From: Chromatiales bacterium
GTDB lineage: Bacteria > Pseudomonadota > Gammaproteobacteria > Chromatiales > Chromatiaceae
NCBI GenBank assembly: GCA_030145425.1
Contig: JAQYVO010000083.1
Span: 1 to 64,000 of the forward strand
Direction of reading: 5' to 3'
DNA: 64,000 nt
In this document: piece by piece, positions 58,147 through 64,000 of the stretch
How the letters are laid out: the number at the start of each line of letters is the position of its first letter
Position numbering within the stretch: the first letter of the stretch is position 1
The notes under the pieces: generated by a model
What the model saw: only the letters and a program-made list of their open reading frames with translations
Database searches by the model: none
What the model was told of the DNA's origin: nothing
Made by a program: the position numbers and the translations under genes

Positions 58147-59040
58147 TTAAGGCTTTTTCTTTGCCCTCGGATGGGCGGCGTCGTAGACGCGGGCGAGGTG
58201 CTGGAAATCGAGGTGGGTATAAATCTGAGTGGTGCTGATGTCGGCGTGTCCCAACAGTTCCTGCACGGCACGCAGGTCGCCGGAGGATTCCAGAAGATGA
58301 CTGGCGAATGAGTGGCGCAGGAGATGGGGGTGAAGATGGTGAGAAGCTCCCTGTCTGACGGCCCACAGCTTCATTCGTGCCTGCACGGTTCGGGGATGAA
58401 TGCGCCCGCCGCGCCGGCTGACGAACAACGCCGGTTCATCGGCGGCGGCAACGGTCTCTCTCACATCGAGCCAATGACTGAGTGCCTGGATCGCTTTGCG
58501 TCCTACGGGCACTCGGCGGGTCTTGTCACCCTTTCCCGTCACTTCCAGTGTACCCGGTTCACCGGTTACATCCCGGCAGTCCAGGGATACCAGCTCCGCA
58601 AGGCGCAGGCCGCTGGAGTAAAAAAGCTCCATCATGGCATGGTCTCTCAGTTCCAGGGGGTCCTCACCGGGCGGCGTGTCGAGCAGCCGGCTGAGTTGGT
58701 CCGCGTCCATGGTGGGGGGCAGGTGGCGCTGTACCTTGGGCGGCCGGATGCCCTGAACAGGATTTGAGTCCACCTCCCCTTCCCTCAGCAGATAGTTGAA
58801 CAGACTTCGGAGTGAGGAGAGCTCCCGCTGTATGCTTTTGCCCTGTATGCCTCCGCGATGCCGCTGAGCGGCATAGAACCGGATCCGGTGTGAATCGAGC
58901 TGGACCCAGGTCTCTATCTGCTGACCCGTGCACCAGGCACGGATACGTTCCAGGTCTCTTGAGTAGTTGCTCAGGGTGTGGGGCGACAGGCGCCGCTCGT
59001 GGCGCAGGTGGTCCAGGAAACGGTTCAGCCAGTGTTGCAT
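58147..59040 (-). CDS. xerC: tyrosine recombinase XerC
   Basis: XerC with XerD resolves chromosome dimers at dif. The 297-residue protein has the SAM-like N domain and the catalytic residues of tyrosine recombinases: Arg in GLRLAELVSLD, HLLRHSFASHLLE (His-Arg pair), LLGHADISTTQ and Tyr274 in IYTH. It follows DUF484 on the same strand by 24 bases, as in E. coli dapF-yigA-xerC. The dif site is not expected here, near the origin. Confidence 0.97.
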   Translation of the reverse strand: MQHWLNRFLDHLRHERRLSPHTLSNYSRDLERIRAWCTGQQIETWVQLDSHRIRFYAAQRHRGGIQGKSIQRELSSLRSLFNYLLREGEVDSNPVQGIRPPKVQRHLPPTMDADQLSRLLDTPPGEDPLELRDHAMMELFYSSGLRLAELVSLDCRDVTGEPGTLEVTGKGDKTRRVPVGRKAIQALSHWLDVRETVAAADEPALFVSRRGGRIHPRTVQARMKLWAVRQGASHHLHPHLLRHSFASHLLESSGDLRAVQELLGHADISTTQIYTHLDFQHLARVYDAAHPRAKKKP

Positions 59041-59064
59041 GGGCTGGTTGCCACTTTGGGTACG

Positions 59065-59736
59065 CTATGTGCCCGGTTCCGATACCACTTCCAGGGTCTT
59101 GCTGACGATCTCACCAAGGCGGGTCAGATAATCCGTGCCCATACTGGAGTGGAAGCGATTGGGATTGTGGCTGCCGAAAGCAAGCAGTCCCAGAAGCCCC
59201 TGGCCGCCGATGGGTATTAGCGCCGTGGACCGTATATCTTCGGCCTGGGGACCGAACAGAAAGCTCAGCTGGTCTTCGGCAAGCCGGCCACATCTCGGAT
59301 TGCCCCCGTCCAGGAATTCGCGAAAGCCGTTCAACTGGGGATTGGTCTCCCGATCCGATTCAGCGGCGGTGAAAAGGTGCAGCTCAACGGCCTCTGCTTC
59401 AAAATCGTCGTGCAGCTTGTCCTGAAGCACGTCTACCACTTCATCGAAATTGACCGCGTCGATCAGGGTCAGGGTGAGATCATGCAGGCGCCTGTTCAGC
59501 TCCGTGTTTTCCCTGGCAATGATGATCAGCTCCTCGAGCTGCTGCTGATACTTCTGGGCCTCTTCACGCAGGGTTTTGACCTGGCGCTCAATCAGGGACA
59601 CCGCCTTTCCTGATTGGTGAGGCAACTCCAGTTCTACCAGTACCTCTGGATGACGATCGAAGAATTCGGGATGAGCCTTCAGGTGTTCGGCGACCGTCTG
59701 GTCCATACTCCCGTCTGGTCCAGATTGTGAAATCAT
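59065..59736 (-). CDS. DUF484 family protein (YigA-like)
   Basis: A 223-residue cytoplasmic protein of the DUF484 family, found between dapF and xerC in many gammaproteobacteria. It has a short N-terminal helical part (VAEHLKAHPEFFDRHPEVLV), a coiled coil (about 50-85) and a GAF-like C-terminal domain. The ATG at 59736 overlaps the dapF stop (ATGA), the usual coupled start; a longer reading would run into dapF. Function is not known. Confidence 0.88.
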   Translation of the reverse strand: MISQSGPDGSMDQTVAEHLKAHPEFFDRHPEVLVELELPHQSGKAVSLIERQVKTLREEAQKYQQQLEELIIIARENTELNRRLHDLTLTLIDAVNFDEVVDVLQDKLHDDFEAEAVELHLFTAAESDRETNPQLNGFREFLDGGNPRCGRLAEDQLSFLFGPQAEDIRSTALIPIGGQGLLGLLAFGSHNPNRFHSSMGTDYLTRLGEIVSKTLEVVSEPGT

Positions 59737-60563
59737 ATCTCTATCTTCCCCTCGTAAACGGAAATTGCGGGACCCTGCATCCAAACCGGCTCGTCCGCAT
59801 TCTGCCACTTTACCATAAGATCCCCTCCGGGAAGACCGACCTGTACCTGCGGTCCCAACAGGCCCTGAATTCTACCAGCCACTACAGCCGCGCAGGCCCC
59901 GCTGCCGCAGGCGAGGGTTTCGCCCGTGCCCCTTTCGAAAACCCGCAGGCGAATCCGGGAACTGGAACAGATTTCCATGAAGCCGACATTGACGCGCCGG
60001 GGGAATCGCGGATGACGTTCCATCAATGGACCGAGGGTTGCGACAGGGGCTGAATCAACCGAGGGGACGATCAGTACCGCGTGGGGGTTGCCCATGGATA
60101 CAGCGCCGATACGGATTGTCTCCCCCTCCACTTCAATGGGATAGGCGGTATCGCGATGCCCGGCCTCGAATGGGATCAAATCGGGCTCCAGCACAGGTAC
60201 GCCCATATTGACTCTCACCTCACCGTCGGGTTCCATAAAAAGTCTTATACGCCCGGCGCGGGTGCCCACGTCTATCGTCTGCTTATCGGTCAGGCCCTGA
60301 TCCCTGACAAACTTTGCAAAACAACGGGCCCCGTTGCCGCACTGTTCGACCTCCGAGCCATCGGCATTGAAGATCCGATAATGGAAGTCTGTACCTTGTT
60401 CTCTGGCCGGCTCGATAAGCAGGATCTGGTCGCAGCCGATGCCGAACTGGCGGTTTGCGATGTGTCTGCACTGCTCAGCGCTCAGTTGCACCGTTTGATC
60501 GATGGCGTTGAAAACCACGAAGTCGTTTCCCAGGCCATGCATTTTGGTGAATTGGAGCATCAT
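59733..60563 (-). CDS. dapF: diaminopimelate epimerase
   Basis: DapF converts LL- to meso-diaminopimelate for lysine and peptidoglycan synthesis. The 276-residue protein starts MMLQFTKMHGLGNDFVVFN and has the catalytic cysteine motifs EQCGNGARCFAKF and LACGSGACAA. Its end overlaps the DUF484 gene by four bases, and xerC lies beyond. The upstream gap of 103 bases separates it from the membrane-anchored unknown. Confidence 0.97.
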   Translation of the reverse strand: MMLQFTKMHGLGNDFVVFNAIDQTVQLSAEQCRHIANRQFGIGCDQILLIEPAREQGTDFHYRIFNADGSEVEQCGNGARCFAKFVRDQGLTDKQTIDVGTRAGRIRLFMEPDGEVRVNMGVPVLEPDLIPFEAGHRDTAYPIEVEGETIRIGAVSMGNPHAVLIVPSVDSAPVATLGPLMERHPRFPRRVNVGFMEICSSSRIRLRVFERGTGETLACGSGACAAVVAGRIQGLLGPQVQVGLPGGDLMVKWQNADEPVWMQGPAISVYEGKIEI

Positions 60564-60666
60564 TTCAGTACGCCGTCACTATCACATTGACGGAGCAACA
60601 GTGCTTCGATCAATGTGGCATGTGCCGGATTCGGGTTGCGTATCAGAGGTTCAGCAGAGGTATATC

Positions 60667-61728
60667 TCACCGCAGTATTCCCCTGGAGTTGATTAGAAAG
60701 TTTTCACTGGCCCTGCTGATAGCTTGTTGAAAAATGAACAGGTCCCCGTTCTTTGGAACGAGATGATTTGCGCTGCGCCTTCGGCTCATCTGATTGTCGC
60801 AGTTCACCAGGTGCATCTCCAGATCGGGCCAGTAGGTTGACTCAATATCCGACATGGAAAAGGGGATTGTCAGATTGCCCAGAAAAAGCAGATCCGCATC
60901 GTACTCACGGCACAGGCTGCTGTAAACCTCGTCGCCTCCCCTTCTCAGGGCGCTATCCATTCCCTTGGCGTTTTCATGGCGTACATCCAGGTCGCCTGAA
61001 AAAACGATATCAGCCTGCCGTGCAAGTTCGTCTCCGAGTTTCTTCGTGTAACTCTTTATCGTGTCCGATGTCATGCCCGCCTTTTGACTGGTTTCCGCCC
61101 TTACGAATACCAGCAGCAGAGGTTTTGCAGCGGGCTTGGGCGGTTCCTTCACCGTCAGCGTTTTCTCAGGACGGGGTGCCGGCGGTTTGCTCACAGAGGT
61201 AATGGTATTTGGTCTGGTGGTTTTGGCAGGTGTCTTGACCCGGTTCTGGCTTTGCCCGGTGGATATCCTGGTTTGTGCCAGTTTTTCCGGTGTTGTTACC
61301 TTCTTCCCGGCGGGCACTTTTTCCAGCGCGACTGCATCAATTCGGGGAGGTGGCACCTGTTCGATTTGAGGCGCTGATGTTTGTTTACGGGGTTCCGGGG
61401 CCGGGGGTGCCTGTTCGTTCTCAGTCACGGGTTGGGATTGACCGCCGCCCTTCTTTTGCATAATCCCGGAAACCACGGCAATCGCATCTGAATCTTCCGG
61501 GTCCTGGGGCTGGGGAATGAACTTGGGGGCCATCATCATTACCACACCGAGAATGATCAGTAGCAGAGACGGGTTGCTGACATCGATCTTGATGCCGAAT
61601 GCCTCGAACCGGTTGCTTCCCTTTTTACTCGGGTCTGACGACGATCTTCCGGTGATGAACACGTACAGGCCCACAAAGGTGATCACCAGCCCAATCCAGA
61701 AAAGCAGTGTGTCCAGTGGCAATGGCAT
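60667..61728 (-). CDS. unknown membrane-anchored protein with proline-rich linker
   Basis: A 353-residue protein that I do not recognise. It has two N-terminal hydrophobic segments (TLLFWIGLVITFVGLYVFI and LLLIILGVVMMMAP), a long Pro/Lys/Thr-rich linker (about residues 85-205) and a folded C-terminal domain (about 210-353) that begins LLLVFVRAETSQKAG and contains ADLLFLGNLTIP. The linker suggests that it reaches across the periplasm. GGAGG precedes the ATG at 61728; an earlier in-frame ATG is less likely. It lies upstream of dapF on the same strand. No function can be assigned. Confidence 0.7.
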   Translation of the reverse strand: MPLPLDTLLFWIGLVITFVGLYVFITGRSSSDPSKKGSNRFEAFGIKIDVSNPSLLLIILGVVMMMAPKFIPQPQDPEDSDAIAVVSGIMQKKGGGQSQPVTENEQAPPAPEPRKQTSAPQIEQVPPPRIDAVALEKVPAGKKVTTPEKLAQTRISTGQSQNRVKTPAKTTRPNTITSVSKPPAPRPEKTLTVKEPPKPAAKPLLLVFVRAETSQKAGMTSDTIKSYTKKLGDELARQADIVFSGDLDVRHENAKGMDSALRRGGDEVYSSLCREYDADLLFLGNLTIPFSMSDIESTYWPDLEMHLVNCDNQMSRRRSANHLVPKNGDLFIFQQAISRASENFLINSRGILR

Positions 61729-61923
61729 CCGAATCCTCCATGGGGTTAAGCGGCACCTGAGATGCACCAGGCCAGATCATAACAGCCGCACAACCTCTTG
61801 CATGACCGTTCCGTTCCTGCTTGTGCATAATATGCCTTCTATGCTTCAGATTCGTCGGTTTTAACGATAGCATCAGATTATAGTCTGTGACTCAAAGACA
61901 ACGGTATCCGTGTGGGAGGGATA

Positions 61924-62403
61924 ATGAACAGCCTGACAGCGATCGGTCCTCTGCTGGCGGCATCATTGCTGCTGCTGTGGGAGTGCAGCAGCGCCCCAAC
62001 TGATGACGGGCGGGATTCTTCGGCAAAGGATGACAGGCAGCGGCAGGAAGTGGTGGACAATGCCACTGCCCTGATAGGAACCCCTTATCGTTATGGTGGC
62101 GCTAATCCGGACCGGGGGTTTGACTGCAGCGGATTGGTTCACTACGTATATCTACAGGCCGGCCGGAAGGTACCCAGGACCGTGTCACAGCAGAAAAAGT
62201 ACGCCAGGCCGATCAAGTTGTCCCAAGTGCGCCCCGGTGACCTGTTGTTCTTCGATACACGGGTCGACGGTGGCCATATCGGCATTTACCTAGGTGATGG
62301 GCGATTTGTCCATGCCCCTTCCACGGGAGGCAGCGTCCGGATCGATCATCTGAACGACGCCTATTGGAGAAACCGGGTGCGCGGAGCCGGCGGGGTGCAC
62401 TAG
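61924..62403 (+). CDS. NlpC/P60 family peptidase, exported
   Basis: A 159-residue NlpC/P60 cysteine peptidase that probably cuts peptidoglycan peptides (endopeptidase). The catalytic Cys is in GFDCSGLVHY, His in GGHIGIYLGD and a third residue in FVHAPSTGG. The N terminus is hydrophobic (IGPLLAASLLLLWECSS) and may be a lipoprotein signal, but the WEC before the cysteine is not a standard lipobox. The ATG at 61924 follows GGGAGG. It is divergent from the membrane-anchored unknown and convergent with lptM. Confidence 0.9.
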   Translation: MNSLTAIGPLLAASLLLLWECSSAPTDDGRDSSAKDDRQRQEVVDNATALIGTPYRYGGANPDRGFDCSGLVHYVYLQAGRKVPRTVSQQKKYARPIKLSQVRPGDLLFFDTRVDGGHIGIYLGDGRFVHAPSTGGSVRIDHLNDAYWRNRVRGAGGVH

Positions 62404-62418
62404 CCGAGACCCGGTCAG

Positions 62419-62562
62419 CTACTCCGCCTTGGCATGTTCGCTTTTCTCTGGTTCAGGCTCGGGAAGATAGAGATCCCCTTTTTGTCCGCAGGCGCTTAAC
62501 GCTGCCATCAGTGCCAGGGCTGTGGCGAGCTTACGGACAAGCATCCTCTGTCGGCTGTACAT
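62419..62562 (-). CDS. lptM: small lipoprotein LptM (YifL-like)
   Basis: A 47-residue lipoprotein. It starts MYSRQRMLVRKLATALALMA and has a lipobox ending at Cys25 (ALSAC), followed by the hallmark GQKGDLYLPEP. LptM helps assemble LptD in the outer membrane. In E. coli it precedes dapF; here it lies on the same strand as dapF, separated from it by an NlpC gene and an unknown gene. It is easily missed because it is so short. The stop is at 62419-62421. Confidence 0.85.
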   Translation of the reverse strand: MYSRQRMLVRKLATALALMAALSACGQKGDLYLPEPEPEKSEHAKAE

Positions 62563-62627
62563 GGTCGTTGCTCACGTTCCTTGACGGTGGGTCGACGCTC
62601 AAGTATATCGGAACCGAAGATGGATTT

Positions 62628-64000
62628 TTAGGCAGTGCGCTGAATTGTCATCTCCTTGTTCAGAAGTTCCTCCAGCATGTATTTGAGATTAAACAGTTCG
62701 GCAGTGGAATAGGGGTCTCCCCCCGGAACACCCGAAAGATCCAGACCGGTGAGATAGATTGGATAGGACTGGTGGTCTTTTCGCTGGGAGAGAATATACT
62801 CGGCCGCGAATTTGAAAAGATTTCTGCCGTATTCCATGGAGCCAAACTCACGGTTGCCGCAGATCAGCAGATAGGGTGTCTGGTCGATATCCAGGCTTTC
62901 ACCGATCAGACGCACTTCCAGGTAGTTGTCAGGAAGCTGCCGTCTGGGGGGCGTCAAGGGCTCCGGGCAAAAGCGGCCCCGGTGATCCCGTGAAAGCTTA
63001 TAGAATTCCGGTGCATCCAACAGCAGGCGATGTGTCGGATCACCAGCCAGGAGACTGCGGGTAAGGCGGATTCCATGGATAAACCGCTGCAGCTGCAACA
63101 GCAGATATTGTTCGTTCACCGCCCCCAATCGCTGGTGAAACAGTGTCCCCTGCTCGTCAAGCACATAGAGCAGTGTCTGGCCCCGGTACGGGTGGAGGAA
63201 TACCTGAATGATATCCGGCTGGTTGATTTCGTAGATAGTCGGCAGGGAAGAGTCCTGCAATGCCATGGGATCAATAGTCAGCCCCCGGAACTCCCGCTGG
63301 GGTTCACCCAGAAGTTGGAAAAGATTCTCCTCCAATACCAGGGGGTCATGAACGAAGGCGTCCTGTTCCTGATGTATGACGTAATGGATGTTGTCCGCCT
63401 GTAACAGATAGCGGCTTTTCAATCCTTTACCCTCGTCTCCGAAACTGTGGCAGACATTGTTGAAAAGCATCTCCACCCTGCGTGCTATTCCGTACGAACG
63501 CACAGAAGAAAAGCTGTGGGCCGTTACTTCCGGTGGCGGCACTTCAGAATTCGTGAGCAATACCAGACGCAGGTAGTCGCAAAGGGCATCCAGCAGGCCG
63601 CTGGTCCCTTCCCGGATCAGTACCACGGTTTCCCCCCAACTTGTGGTGATCAACTGCTCAAGCTTCCCCACCAGGCTCGTGTGAAACGCGCCAAAGCTCA
63701 GAGGGTCGCTTCGATTGCTGGTTATCTGCTTTCCCAGGCTGGAAAGGCGGGACACGGGATCGACGCCGGTGTTGACGAACAGCGTGCAGGCTGTCGCATG
63801 GGCCGGGGTGGCGAGCTGATGTAACGGGATGTCAGTCTGTCCCCTGCTTGGATATAGATTGCGCAGGACACCCAGGATGGACTTCAGTTCATTCTTGTGT
63901 ACGGGACAGTCCTCCGGGTACAGGTACATGATGCTGCTGCGGTCCAGCACCTGGTTGAAATGACACCAGGCCAGCATCTCGACCAGTCCCAGAGTGTACT
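62628..64000 (-). CDS. cyaA: class I adenylate cyclase CyaA (C-terminal part, cut by window edge)
   Basis: This is the C-terminal part of a class I adenylate cyclase, which makes cAMP in gammaproteobacteria. The minus-strand frame is open to the right edge, so the 5' part (N-terminal catalytic half) lies outside the window. The visible part of about 457 residues ends with the typical regulatory region, YLLICGNREFGSMEYGRNLF, SYPIYLTGLDL and NLKYMLEELLNKEM. Its end lies 66 bases upstream of the lptM start on the same strand. The catalytic residues cannot be checked here. Confidence 0.88.
   Translation of the reverse strand, partial: YTLGLVEMLAWCHFNQVLDRSSIMYLYPEDCPVHKNELKSILGVLRNLYPSRGQTDIPLHQLATPAHATACTLFVNTGVDPVSRLSSLGKQITSNRSDPLSFGAFHTSLVGKLEQLITTSWGETVVLIREGTSGLLDALCDYLRLVLLTNSEVPPPEVTAHSFSSVRSYGIARRVEMLFNNVCHSFGDEGKGLKSRYLLQADNIHYVIHQEQDAFVHDPLVLEENLFQLLGEPQREFRGLTIDPMALQDSSLPTIYEINQPDIIQVFLHPYRGQTLLYVLDEQGTLFHQRLGAVNEQYLLLQLQRFIHGIRLTRSLLAGDPTHRLLLDAPEFYKLSRDHRGRFCPEPLTPPRRQLPDNYLEVRLIGESLDIDQTPYLLICGNREFGSMEYGRNLFKFAAEYILSQRKDHQSYPIYLTGLDLSGVPGGDPYSTAELFNLKYMLEELLNKEMTIQRTA

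Overview
The window is a stretch of gammaproteobacterial chromosome around the replication origin. The evidence is the order rnpA-rpmH-dnaA-dnaN-recF-gyrB, the rhodanese-secB-gpsA group, envC-ctpA-yibQ, hslVU, ubiE-ubiJ-ubiB, dapF-DUF484-xerC, glyQS with plsC and a gmhB-like gene, and a class I adenylate cyclase. The fairly GC-rich codon use, the gene content (BigR/SqrR-like repressor, TusA and PP-loop sulfur genes, phasin, exported rubrerythrin) and the intergenic palindromes suggest a Chromatiales-like, perhaps sulfur-oxidising, lineage. No gene here settles the genus. I saw no phage, insertion sequence, CRISPR array, rRNA or tRNA.

Layout. 0-5.3 kb: a fragment of an unknown gene, a polyamine-type periplasmic binding protein, and a MoxR / DUF58 / transglutaminase operon. 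5.3-9.2 kb (minus): mnmE, yidC, rnpA and rpmH lead away from the origin, with a REP-like palindrome between mnmE and yidC. 9.2-15.8 kb (plus): dnaA, an AT-rich gap with DnaA boxes (likely oriC), dnaN, recF carrying two ParB-type parS sites, and gyrB. 15.9-21 kb: an alanyl-tRNA editing protein, then plsC, gmhB-like, glyS and glyQ on the minus strand. 21.2-23.6 kb: an overlapping operon of a PP-loop ATPase, a TusA-like carrier and a CDF metal transporter. 23.6-28.8 kb: a nitrogen island, with glnA behind a sigma-54 promoter and two NtrC-type sites, a DUF4124 gene, and ntrBC behind another NtrC site.

28.9-43.4 kb is mixed: two HDOD proteins, an exported thioredoxin-like protein, pyrD (class 1B type), trmL, a CPA2 antiporter, an NYN-domain protein, an AarF-like kinase, an esterase, an acetyltransferase-like gene, a phasin with a helix-hairpin-helix tail, gpsA, secB, a rhodanese and an ArsR repressor. 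43.6-47.6 kb: envC, ctpA, yibQ and a DJ-1 gene, tightly packed. 47.6-51.3 kb: a kinase-like unknown and a bufferin-type operon on the minus strand (DUF2282 precursor peptide, DUF692 MNIO enzyme, DUF2063 partner, DoxX protein) with a DUF302 gene just upstream. 51.4-56.9 kb: ubiE-ubiJ-ubiB, a DUF971 gene and hslVU. 57.1-64 kb: exported rubrerythrin, xerC, DUF484, dapF, a membrane-anchored unknown, an NlpC/P60 protein, the small lipoprotein gene lptM, and the C-terminal part of adenylate cyclase running off the right edge.

The points most worth a second look are: the bufferin-type peptide-modification operon; a GmhB homologue that has lost two catalytic aspartates; the PP-loop/TusA/CDF operon; the paired parS sites that both encode VFHVE in recF; and the NtrC/sigma-54 signals joining glnA to ntrBC.
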